Positions 1 to 8,640 of a stretch of 64,000 nt of DNA are shown piece by piece; the first letter of the stretch is position 1; every line of letters begins with the position of its first letter. The stretch spans positions 39,210,814-39,274,813 of the forward strand of contig JAULJL010000002.1 of assembly GCA_030761205.1 (NCBI GenBank), written 5' to 3'. Below the pieces are notes generated by a model. It had not been told where the DNA came from. It ran no database searches and worked only from the letters and a program-made list of their open reading frames with translations. A program made the translations under genes and the position numbers. Source of the DNA: Fremontodendron californicum. Lineage: Eukaryota; Streptophyta; Magnoliopsida; Malvales; Malvaceae.

Positions 1-433
1 GATAAGTTTATGATCTTGTCTTTTTCTTGTTTATTAAATCCTTTTTCCCCAAAATTTTTTTAAGAGAGTAATAGATGTTTCTCAATTTTGCAGTCTATGA
101 GTTTTGTACTTTGAGATTAATGCATAATTTGCATTCCATATTAACTTTTTTTTTTGTATGCATCTGTTCCTTAGTAAGTTCAGCATTGCCGTTGGACAAT
201 GAATTATTTTATCTGTATTTTTATTGCACGTGTGGATTCTTATCCTAGAGGAAGAGTTTTGTCAAAATATTATAGCCATATGCCTGGGATGTTGGTCTGT
301 TTACTGTACTGCTGATCCTTTGTTAAGTTCGTTAGTGGGCATTTTGATCTTCAATTTTAATGGAGAGATTGCTTTTGGGCCATATTTCAGGTGGGGTTTC
401 TCTGAAAACTATTTTTAGTAGTAATTGCCTATC
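1..433. other. Non-coding host sequence left of the Athila insertion
   Basis: AT-rich sequence with no credible coding region; short open frames lack domain features. It is contiguous in origin with the sequence after 10147, because the two are separated only by an element with matching target duplications. It may be intronic or intergenic; I see nothing more specific. Confidence 0.6.
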
Positions 434-438
434 ATTTG
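434..438. repeat. Target site duplication ATTTG (left)
   Basis: ATTTG directly before the 5' LTR; the same five bases follow the 3' LTR at 10143-10147. This supports one intact insertion event with both ends still present. Confidence 0.9.
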
Positions 439-1940
439 TGATAACTCGTATAATTATATAGTTTTTAGTTATGTTTTATTATTGTTTTGTGTCAAATACG
501 AGTTATTATTGCTTAGTCTACTTATGTTTATGATCTTTTATATTTTTATGTAATTTGGTGTTTTTCATGAGTTTCTTTGAGTTATTTCAGATTACTAGGT
601 TAAATCAAGAATTAAGGGCAAATCCAATTCAGTTCCAGTTCCGACACCTTTTGCCATATCAGCTATATCTGGAGTTTCACCGAAGCATTAAGGCTGAAAT
701 TTTGACAGTGCAAAGTTAAGAGGCATATCTATCTTTTTCATGTTTTACACTTCTTGAAACGGAGTCGTTTTCCCTACCGAAATCAACCATCAAGTTGGCT
801 GATGTGCAATGACGTCTGTTCTGCACCGTTTTGGTATTTTGACCATATCTTCCGATCCACATGAGCAAATGATCTGATTCCAACGGCTATGGATCAGTAA
901 CTGATAGGGGCATATTTTTCTAGAAGACCATTTGATCAGATCGAGCCTCCAACATTGACAAAATCGACCATCAAGCTGGCTGATCAGAATTGTCATACAA
1001 CATGACGAAAATTGTTAGAAAAATGCACCCACCTATTATACCTACTTTTGAAATTTATAAAGCTTGTCTCTTGTCATTTAGCTCTCCAAAATGTGTATAA
1101 ATAGAGGGCCTTGGATGAGTATTAGGATACATTATACATTGGTAGGATATTAGCCATTGTAATAAAATTCTCTAAGTTTTCTTTTTCTTTACTTTCTCTA
1201 GTTTTCTTTTTCTTTATTTACTTATGCTTCTTACATTTCTTTTCATTTTTAGTATGTGTTGCTAATCATATTGTTGAGGTGATGAGGTGAAGCTCTTGGT
1301 AAATGCTAAGGTTAGTCTCTTAAACATGAGCTAAAATGAATCATCATTTATAAACACTAGTATAGATAATATTTTCTTTTGGTTTAAAATCATACTTGCA
1401 AAGTAGAGATCTTGATTCATTATTGACAATGAAAATGGCACAGTAAATGCTTGGTTTCATAACCTTGATTTGTTGTAGACATATACCTTGGCATAAGGAA
1501 TGCTTGGACTCTTTTTATGAGTTTTGAGGACACCAAATGAACATAATATCATATGCTATGGACGTTGGACAATTTGGACTGAATTGCTAAACCTTCCGAT
1601 TGGAACCTCCCTTATGTGTGGATTTCAATTGTGTAATAAAACAAGATTAATCTTAGCATAACACCAAGAGTAGATTCTCTAACCTCAACATCCTTTCTTA
1701 TTGTTTTTTTATATCTTGTTTAATTGCTTTTATGTTATTTTGTTTATTTTGTTCTCTAATATCTTGTTTACTTTCTTTGTTATTGATTCCCTAATATCTT
1801 GTTTATTTTCTTTTTCATATATATTTATAAACTTATACTTACTAGTACGCTTCCCTGTGGTTCGACCTCGGACACCCGAGAATTTATTACTTGAAAATAA
1901 CCTGCACTTGGGTTTACAACTCTTAATTGAGTCTCCATCA
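439..1940 (+). repeat. 5' LTR of the Athila-type element
   Basis: Begins TGATAACTCG and ends CTCCATCA. It matches 8641-10142 over its full 1,502 bp apart from six substitutions that I could see. It contains a TATAAATA box and is followed six bases later by the tRNA-Asp primer binding site. Confidence 0.95.
1096..1103 (+). promoter_or_regulatory. LTR TATA box
   Basis: TATAAATA in the 5' LTR, a canonical plant core promoter motif and likely start of the U3/R boundary region. The same box recurs at 9298-9305 and, in copy 2, at 34835-34842. Confidence 0.7.
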
Positions 1941-1946
1941 AGTTTT

Positions 1947-1964
1947 TGGCGCCGTTGCCGGGGA
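1947..1964 (+). promoter_or_regulatory. Primer binding site, tRNA-Asp
   Basis: TGGCGCCGTTGCCGGGGA, complementary to the 3' end of plant tRNA-Asp including CCA, six bases after the 5' LTR. This is the minus-strand primer site typical of Athila/Tat elements. Confidence 0.92.
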
Positions 1965-1999
1965 GGCAATACTAAGTATATAAGTTTATAAGTATATTT

Positions 2000-2099
2000 A
2001 TTTTTATTGGCTGGTTATACCGCCTAATTTTCTATATATTTATATCTATATTGTATATTAACTTTGTTTTATTTTTATTGGCTGGTTATACCGCCTAAT
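2000..2099 (+). repeat. Direct repeat in the retrotransposon leader
   Basis: A 29-bp unit containing TTGGCTGGTTATACCGCC occurs at 2000-2028 and again at 2071-2099. A further short repeat (TGTATATTAACTTTGTTTTA) flanks the second unit. They lie between the PBS and gag, where packaging or dimerisation signals and splice donors are usually found. Confidence 0.85.
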
Positions 2100-2176
2100 C
2101 TGTATATTAACTTTGTTTTATGCTTGTTTGGCGACGTGATTTTAGATCTCGTCGTTTAGTTAGATTTTATTGTGAA

Positions 2177-2186
2177 ACTTTTTCAG
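2177..2186 (+). promoter_or_regulatory. Putative 3' splice acceptor before gag
   Basis: ACTTTTTCAG followed by GTAATC, 27 bases before the chosen gag ATG. It would remove the upstream in-frame ATG at 2120 from a spliced mRNA. Confidence 0.35.
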
Positions 2187-2212
2187 GTAATCTTTCTAAT
2201 ACAACTCCTACC

Positions 2213-4996
2213 ATGGCTGACAATGAAAGTGTTCATGCTGAAGATGAGAACAGACAAGTACGCACCATGCGTGACTACTTGCAACCAACTCGAAGCTCAT
2301 CACCCTCTTGTTTTATTTTTCCTCTCAATGCAAACAACTTTCGTTTTAAACCAGGTATGATAGCTTTGCTTCCAAATTTCCATGGGTTAGAATCGGAAAG
2401 TGCTTACTCGTTTCTAAAAGACTTCGAAGATGTATGTGTCACCTTTAATGACCAACAATGTACAAATGAAATTGTCAAGCTAAAATTATTTCCTTTTTCT
2501 TTAAAAGATAAAGCAAAAATTTGGCTTCATAATTTAAAACCAAGGTCAATTGGCACATGGCAAGAATTACAAACTGAGTTTCTAAAGAAATTTTTCCCAG
2601 CACATAAAACTACTGCTTTGAAAAGACAGATTCAAAATTTCAATCAAAATCAAAATGAAGCATTTTTTCAGTGCTGGGAGCGTTTTAAAGATTTGTTAAG
2701 TTCTTGTCCACATCATGGTTTTGAAAAATGGCGTCTTATTAGTTTCTTTTATGAAAGTTTAACTCCCGAAACTAAACAATTTGTTGAAACAATGTGTAAC
2801 GGTGAGTTTCTAGAAAAAGAACCTGAAGAAGCCTTTGACTACCTAGACCATTTGGCAGATAACTCTCAAGCCTGGCACACAGATAATTCCTCTGAAAGTT
2901 TCAATAGATCTAATCTTGTTTCTAACAGAGGTAAATATCATTTTAGTCAAGAAGATGAGATAAAAGCTAAAGTAGCTAATTTGGCTAGAAAGATTGAAGC
3001 CATGGAACTTAGAGAAGTAAAAGAAGTCAAAACGGTTAAAAATGAAGAAAGTTGTGGAATTTGTGAAATCATGGGACACCCCACTTCTGAATGTCCAAAC
3101 ATTCCCATTCTTAAAGAAGCGTTGCATGATCAAGTAAATTCCATAAACACATTTAAAAAGCCTTTTCCTTCTCCTTACTCTGAAACGTATAACCCTGAAT
3201 GGAGAAATCATCCCAACTTCAGTTGGCAGAATAATAATCATGTTCAGGTACCACAATTTCAAAAGTCGGGCAACACTTTTTCCTATCAACCTTCACGTGT
3301 ACAAACCTTGGAAGAGACATTGCAAGCATTCATGCAAACACAAGCAAATGTGAATAACCAAACTTCACAGGACATCAATGAGATCAAAAACACCTTGTCC
3401 ACATTGACAGCTTCATTACGCACTCAAGAAAAAGGTAAGTTTCCTGCTCAACCTCAGCCTAACCCTTCTACTCAATGTCTTGTTTCTTGCTCCAATGAAA
3501 CTCAACAGGAAAATGCCAATTCTATCACAACTCTTCGAAGTGGAAAGGCAATTGACAAAAACATTCCATCAAAAGACCAAGATCCTCCTTCCCCTCCGAA
3601 AAGTAATGGTAAGGATGATGGTAAGTCTGAACTTCTTGAAAATTTGGACAAAGAAAAAGGTATGCATCCTGCTCCTTTTCCTCAAAGGTTGCAAACAATA
3701 AAGAATTTGAATCAAAATGCAGAAATTTATGAACTTTTCAAACAAGTTAAGATTAACATTCCTTTATTGGATGCAATCAAACAAGTTCCATCTTATGCTA
3801 AATTTTTGAAGGACATGTGCACAGTTAAAAGGAAACATAATGTACAAAAGAAAGCATTTCTGACGGAAAGTGTGAGCTCAATCATTCAGCACCTTACTCC
3901 ACCAAAATTCAAAGATCCTGGATGTCCAACAATCTCATGCATCATTGGAAACACTAGAATAGAACGTGCATTGCTTGATCTTGGTGCTAGTGTTAATCTT
4001 TTGCCTTTTTCTGTTTATCAACAGTTAGGTTTAGGTGAACTCAAGGAAACACCTGTTACACTTCAACTAGCTGATCGTTCTGTAAAAATTCCTCGAGGGA
4101 TAGTTGAAGATGTTTTGGTTCAAATTGATAATTTTTACTTCCCTGTTGATTTTATTGTTTTGGACACACATCCTGTTTCAAATCCAAATGTTCAAATTCC
4201 TGTTATATTAGGCCGTCCATTTCTTGCAACTTCTAATGCTCTGATAAATTGCATGAATGGTAATTTGAACATTTCTTTTGGAAATATGACTTTAGAATTA
4301 AATGTGTTCAACACTTGCAAGCAACCTGGTGATGATTCAGAAGTACATGAAGTGGATTTCATTGAAGAACTTGTTCATGAACATCTCACCACTACCACAT
4401 TCCATGATCCTTTAGAAGCTTATTTAATTGAATGTGAGTTTGATAATGCTTCAGAAATTTCACACACTAATTCTTTGTTAAATTCTTTTCAAGTTAAGCA
4501 TTGTTGGAAACAAAAGTTTGAGGAACTTCCATCACTCACAAATGTCACTGTACCATCAACTATTGAACCACCCAAGCTGGATTTAAAACCATTGCCATCC
4601 GAGCTAAAATATTCCTTTTTGGGTGAGAATGAAACTTTTCCAGTCATAAATGAACTTGAGGAACTCAGAAATGATGCATATGAGAATTCTAAAATTCATA
4701 AAGAAAGAACTAAAGCCTTTCATGACAAGTTAATTTCAAGAAAAACATTTGATGTTGGGCAAAAAGTTCTACTTTATAATTCTAGACTTCACATATTTCC
4801 TGGTAAATTGAGATCAAGATGGACTGGCCCATTTGTGGTTAAGCATGTGTATCATTATGGAGCAGTTGACATTGAGAATCCTAAAAATGGTAACGTATTC
4901 AAGGTAAATGGACAAAGACTCAAACTCTTTTTGGAAAATCATGTTACTCAAGAAGAAGTTGTTTTTCTTTCTGATCCTCGTTTTGAAAATAACTAG
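2213..4996 (+). CDS. Gag-protease polyprotein fused in frame to integrase C-terminus (RT, RNase H, IN core deleted)
   Basis: Protein of 927 residues. I prefer the ATG at 2213 (context ACCATGG, followed by the TMRDYLQPTR segment typical of Athila-type Gag) over the in-frame ATG at 2120, which lies in the leader. Domains: retrotransposon Gag capsid region around residues 70-220; one CCHC zinc knuckle at about residues 281-294 (CGICEIMGHPTSEC); an aspartic protease with catalytic D589 in the DLGASVNLLP motif; then the short pre-RT segment around KLDLKPLPSELKYSFLG. The frame then passes straight to the end of integrase (KAFHDKLISRKTFDVGQKVL and the GPFVV segment, about residues 830-910). No YVDD, RNase H or DDE residues exist. 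The product could form particles and process itself but cannot copy or integrate DNA. The uninterrupted frame suggests selection or a very recent origin. Confidence 0.9.
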   Translation: MADNESVHAEDENRQVRTMRDYLQPTRSSSPSCFIFPLNANNFRFKPGMIALLPNFHGLESESAYSFLKDFEDVCVTFNDQQCTNEIVKLKLFPFSLKDKAKIWLHNLKPRSIGTWQELQTEFLKKFFPAHKTTALKRQIQNFNQNQNEAFFQCWERFKDLLSSCPHHGFEKWRLISFFYESLTPETKQFVETMCNGEFLEKEPEEAFDYLDHLADNSQAWHTDNSSESFNRSNLVSNRGKYHFSQEDEIKAKVANLARKIEAMELREVKEVKTVKNEESCGICEIMGHPTSECPNIPILKEALHDQVNSINTFKKPFPSPYSETYNPEWRNHPNFSWQNNNHVQVPQFQKSGNTFSYQPSRVQTLEETLQAFMQTQANVNNQTSQDINEIKNTLSTLTASLRTQEKGKFPAQPQPNPSTQCLVSCSNETQQENANSITTLRSGKAIDKNIPSKDQDPPSPPKSNGKDDGKSELLENLDKEKGMHPAPFPQRLQTIKNLNQNAEIYELFKQVKINIPLLDAIKQVPSYAKFLKDMCTVKRKHNVQKKAFLTESVSSIIQHLTPPKFKDPGCPTISCIIGNTRIERALLDLGASVNLLPFSVYQQLGLGELKETPVTLQLADRSVKIPRGIVEDVLVQIDNFYFPVDFIVLDTHPVSNPNVQIPVILGRPFLATSNALINCMNGNLNISFGNMTLELNVFNTCKQPGDDSEVHEVDFIEELVHEHLTTTTFHDPLEAYLIECEFDNASEISHTNSLLNSFQVKHCWKQKFEELPSLTNVTVPSTIEPPKLDLKPLPSELKYSFLGENETFPVINELEELRNDAYENSKIHKERTKAFHDKLISRKTFDVGQKVLLYNSRLHIFPGKLRSRWTGPFVVKHVYHYGAVDIENPKNGNVFKVNGQRLKLFLENHVTQEEVVFLSDPRFENN

Positions 4997-5144
4997 ATGT
5001 AAATATAATTTTTACTAATTTCCAAAAAAAAAAAATTACATTTTTTTTAACCCCGGTTAAATGGCGGATAACGGTACTCCGTGATTATTTAAGTCGGTTC
5101 CATCAGCTACCCACAAAACTGATATTGTATATAAATTTCTCTTT

Positions 5145-5169
5145 CAATTTCTTTTTCATTTTTTTCAAG
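5145..5169 (+). promoter_or_regulatory. Putative 3' splice acceptor before the Cys-rich ORF
   Basis: A T-rich polypyrimidine run ending in CAAG abuts the ATG at 5170. Similar T-rich CAG sites precede gag (AG at 2185-2186) and LOG (AG at 6058-6059). It could create a spliced subgenomic mRNA; no donor was proved. Confidence 0.4.
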
Positions 5170-5706
5170 ATGGATGATATTCTCACAAGATTGCAGAAAC
5201 GATTTCCTCCTTTTCCTCGGAATATTTTACTGAAGCTTTACCAAGTTCGATTTGAAAGATTAAGAATGCTTATGCACAAAGGGATTCCTGAAGACATACG
5301 TTGGATAATTGAAGCCAAGGTACGTGAAGATGAATATCTTCCTGTTTTGCATTTACCAGGTACAGGTAGAAGCACTTTTGCAAAGAAGCGACGAGCAAAG
5401 CGCATGAGTTCAAATTGCCACAAATGTGCACGATGGACGTGTAACGGTAAATGTCGTTCTATTGGGATTCCGTCCTCTAATCGAGATGATAAAATTGAAT
5501 TCATTAAGGATGGACTGAGTAAGGAGAATTTGGGTAATATCCAACTTTCTCTTGAGACGCATCCTAGTGGAGACGTACAAAGAGAATTTCTTGATTTATG
5601 GCCGCAATTCCAAAGGGAATGGCAACATCTTGGGAATCTGATGTTAAAAGACCCTGTTTGCCAGCTTGTAAGAAAACTGGATGGGAAGCATATCCTCGAC
5701 TCATAG
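5170..5706 (+). CDS. Small basic Cys-rich protein, resembles plant-virus nucleic-acid-binding/silencing-suppressor proteins
   Basis: 178 residues from the ATG at 5170; an in-frame ATG at 5125 would only add a Phe-rich stretch encoded by the polypyrimidine tract. The core is an Arg/Lys-rich block at residues 66-78 (GRSTFAKKRRAKR) directly followed by a Cys cluster C83-x2-C86-x4-C91-x3-C95, then GIP and an FIKDG segment. This order (GRS-x-aromatic-A-basic block, CxxC plus two Cys, GI, FI-x2-G) is the layout of the carlavirus/vitivirus/allexivirus Cys-rich nucleic-acid-binding protein family (Viral_NABP), although the spacing between Cys pairs is shorter than I expect there. Members bind nucleic acid, enter the nucleus and can suppress RNA silencing. 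The homology is my inference from motif order. The gene lies 173 bp after the gag ORF, inside the LTR element, upstream of the LOG ORF. Confidence 0.6.
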   Translation: MDDILTRLQKRFPPFPRNILLKLYQVRFERLRMLMHKGIPEDIRWIIEAKVREDEYLPVLHLPGTGRSTFAKKRRAKRMSSNCHKCARWTCNGKCRSIGIPSSNRDDKIEFIKDGLSKENLGNIQLSLETHPSGDVQREFLDLWPQFQREWQHLGNLMLKDPVCQLVRKLDGKHILDS

Positions 5707-6048
5707 AAGGCGTTTAAGCCGTTTCTGGACGTAAAACCAGAGGAAGATGTGAGCCACAATCACAACTACAATAAATGACTTCTCAGCTTTTGGTTTGATT
5801 TGCAATAATTTCATTTCGGTTTAATTTACGTGTTGTTCGATTTGTGTAATTATTCTCGTTTTTTTTTTTTTTTTGCATTGGTCTTTTACGGTTGATTTTT
5901 CTTCTCTTTTTGATTTTCTTCCTGAAATCACGCAAAAATCTTTTGTTAGGTTAACATTTTCTTCTGACAAGTCAAATACACTTTCGGCGACATTATTACT
6001 CTTGTCTGATTCATTACTCAGTCCTCTATATATTACACCATGTACTCA

Positions 6049-6059
6049 TTCTCTTTCAG
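6049..6059 (+). promoter_or_regulatory. Putative 3' splice acceptor before LOG
   Basis: TTCTCTTTCAG ends 16 bases before the LOG ATG (6076), preceded by a long T/C-rich stretch from about 5840. This is the strongest acceptor-like site in the element. Confidence 0.45.
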
Positions 6060-6075
6060 GCACTTGAAAAAAAAA

Positions 6076-6723
6076 ATGGAAAGTACTTCGTCCCAGCGCA
6101 TTAAAAAAATTTGTGTCTTTGGAGGTGCTTATCCAGGGAAAAATAAAATATTCGCTGATGAAGCCATAAGAGTTGGAGTAATACTTGCCCAACAAAAGAT
6201 CGAGTTGATTTATGGAGGCGGTAGTACGGGTTTAATGGGAGCAGTCGCTACAGCATCACACGCCGGAGGAAGTCCAGTTCTAGGAATCGTGCCAAAACTA
6301 TTCATAGGTTTTTGTGGACCTACCGTGGGTAAGGAAATACAAGTATGGAGTATCCCTGAACGGATGACAATCATGTACCATTCTGCCGATGCATTCATTG
6401 CTTTACCAGGAGGTCTGGGTACATTGGAAGAAATAGCTTGCGTGGCTTCTTGGTCATCTTTGGTCACAAATAAGAAACCCATTGGTTTGCTTAATATTAA
6501 TGGTTATTTTAGTAATTTGCTTTCATATTTAGATAATGCTGTGGATAATGGATTCATGTTTTCAGAGGCAAGGAGAACCATAATTTCTGCTACAACCATT
6601 GAAGATTTACTCAAAAAGCTCCAAGCTTATGAGTATTTATCTGCTACGGTTGTTTCGCAAACGCTCGGAAAAAGAAAAAGAGATATGGACGAGCAAGGAG
6701 TGGATTGCACTTTGTCTTTGTGA
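6076..6723 (+). CDS. LOG-like: LOG-type cytokinin riboside 5'-monophosphate phosphoribohydrolase, retrotransposon cargo
   Basis: 215 residues, the usual LOG size. LOG enzymes hydrolyse cytokinin nucleotides to free-base cytokinin plus ribose 5-phosphate in the cytosol or nucleus. Visible motifs: ICVFGGAYPG near the N-terminus (Rossmann start), GGGSTGLMG at residues 47-55, and PGGLGTLEE at 111-119 with the catalytic Glu at 119. The catalytic Arg is R96, in PERMTIM, where LOGs normally read ERKAEM, so the usual Lys after Arg is Met. The C-terminus has a basic KRKR stretch instead of the usual plant LOG tail. The frame is uninterrupted, whereas plant LOG genes normally have several introns, which suggests capture of a processed RNA. 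It lies wholly between the LTRs. The ATG at 6076 is chosen over 6040 because the latter precedes the splice-acceptor-like site. Activity is inferred, not shown. Confidence 0.88.
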   Translation: MESTSSQRIKKICVFGGAYPGKNKIFADEAIRVGVILAQQKIELIYGGGSTGLMGAVATASHAGGSPVLGIVPKLFIGFCGPTVGKEIQVWSIPERMTIMYHSADAFIALPGGLGTLEEIACVASWSSLVTNKKPIGLLNINGYFSNLLSYLDNAVDNGFMFSEARRTIISATTIEDLLKKLQAYEYLSATVVSQTLGKRKRDMDEQGVDCTLSL

Positions 6724-8603
6724 CATTATCTAACATTTTGTTTGTTGTGTCTCAATTATAATAAGTGGTTAGCAACCTCTGCAGGTAATATGTCCCTTAC
6801 CCCCTACTAAAAAAAAAAAAAATTTGTTGTGTTTTAAGACATTTAGAAGTATTCATTCTGAACAAGGTCTGAGTAAGGGAGACTTGAGACATACCTTGTC
6901 AGTTTGATTTTAATCTTTTTATGTTTACTTGTTAATTTTTGTTTAGTATTTTAGGATTAATTAGGTTGCATGAGTTTGTTTTGTTTTGAGTCTTAGTTAT
7001 TCCTATTCTTATGTTATTAGTTCTTTTCTCTTACACATGATTCTTTCATTTGGGTTAATAGACTTACATTGAGGACAATGTAAGAATAAGTGTGGGGGGA
7101 ACAATTTAGGATTTCTTTTATTTTTGTCTACTATTTTTTTATGAGTCTTTATTATTATTATTATTATCTTTTAGTGTGTTTTAGTTCCTTTTAATACAAT
7201 GATGAGATATGAATTGCATAAGTCTAAAACAGATTTATTAGTGAGAAGATTTTCATGAGAATTGAGCTTGATGTCAACCTTTTTATGAGCCAATGTTAAT
7301 ATGATATGTTGATTGAGAAAGAAACATGTTTAGACTTAATCTGACTTGTATAATCATCCTTGTGAGTTTTTGAGCCTATAATGATTGATGCATTATACAA
7401 ATCAATCTAATTTCTTTCTTGAGTGCTCTTATGATTACATGATTCTCTAGAACTTGCTTTAAACCGTTTGAGACTATATTGATACATGTAACAACATGAA
7501 TATGATAGAGGCATTAGGATTATAACCAGAGCCAAACAGCCATCCCTTATTAATGTTCTAAGAGAACATCCCCACTAGTGAGCCAATTTGAGCCTACATT
7601 AAATATGCTGTTTTATTGGTAACCAGAACTTACACCTAGCCTAAATATACTTATATCCTTACCCTTGTTCTAAAGATGGATTATATATTTTGAGATATAT
7701 TGAAAAAACAAGGGATACTTTTTGAAAATTTGGGTTAGAACGAAAGATAAGTGTGGGGGAGGAGAGAGGCAAAAGTCAAGAGAAAAAGAAAGGGATCATT
7801 GTCAAATACATTCTCATATTAAAAAAAAAAAATCTTCTCTTGAACTTCTAGTTAAAGTAAAGAAAAAGATGTTACAAAGTTGGTTAGAATGAAGCAAAGG
7901 CTCAACATGAATATTTAGCCTATGTTATTATGTGCTTTATAAGAGTTTTGAGAAGTTTTATTTGTATGATCTTATTATGTCTCTAAACTCTATGAACTCT
8001 TTGGAACCTTTGTGATATCTTTATCCTTTTGTTCTTTAACCACATTATAACCCTTTGGCCCCATTACAACCTTGAAAAAAGACCTCTTGATTTATGAAGT
8101 TGTATGATCTAAATAGTGGAGAATAGGTGGACAAGCAAGCATATGGTAGAACTGTTTTCATGAGATTGATTGACTGTAAACACTTTACCACTACTTTAAA
8201 GAGTGAAAATCATGAGAGTATAGTGAGAAGTTGAGATTAAGTTGAATATGCACTATTTTGATTGAAATATGTCATGTTAATATTGGCTTAACTCATTTAT
8301 TTACATTCAAGCATGAATTTTTGTGAAATTCTTTGAGTTATTGATTAGTTTATAAGACTTGTTCAAAGATTGTCTCTAATTTATATTGAAAGGATTAGGA
8401 GTAAATATTTTTAGTGTATGTAGTTTACTTATATTTTAGTTTTTCAATGTTTGTGGGTATCGTTCTAGCAAACCCTCACGAGACTAAACTCGTCCACTAG
8501 GGACACCTAGGGGTTTAAAGGCTTGTGTCACATGCTAAGTGCCACCGTGATTTCCAACGAAAATGGATTAGATTAGATTTTCTTATTTTATTTTTATTGA
8601 GTC

Positions 8604-8622
8604 GTTGCTAGGGACTAGCAAC
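8604..8622 (+). other. Hairpin upstream of the polypurine tract
   Basis: Perfect inverted repeat GTTGCTAG-GGA-CTAGCAAC, five bases before the polypurine tract. Repeated in copy 2 at 34141-34159. Confidence 0.7.
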
Positions 8623-8627
8623 AATCT

Positions 8628-8640
8628 AAGTGTGGGGGTG
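8628..8640 (+). promoter_or_regulatory. Polypurine tract of the Athila-type element
   Basis: AAGTGTGGGGGTG immediately before the 3' LTR. Position and composition fit the plus-strand primer. Copy 2: 34165-34177. Confidence 0.8.

Larger units (their letters stand above)
6724..8640 (+). other. Long non-coding 3' region of the Athila-type element
   Basis: About 1.9 kb without a meaningful ORF. It holds three copies of the polypurine-like motif AAGTGTGGGGG (7088-7098, 7749-7759, 8628-8638). The last abuts the 3' LTR and is the presumed plus-strand primer. A perfect 8-bp hairpin (GTTGCTAG/CTAGCAAC, loop GGA, 8604-8622) sits just before it. ATT trinucleotide repeats lie near 7150-7168. Confidence 0.8.

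Noticed and set aside
1701..1991. Open frame in the LTR (also at 9903 and 35440)
   Set aside because: Lies in the R/U5 part of an LTR, is Phe/Ile-rich from T-rich DNA, and has no domain.
2120..2212. Upstream in-frame ATG as gag start
   Set aside because: It precedes a splice-acceptor-like CAG and encodes a leader-like Arg-rich stretch; the ATG at 2213 has better context and family-like N-terminus.
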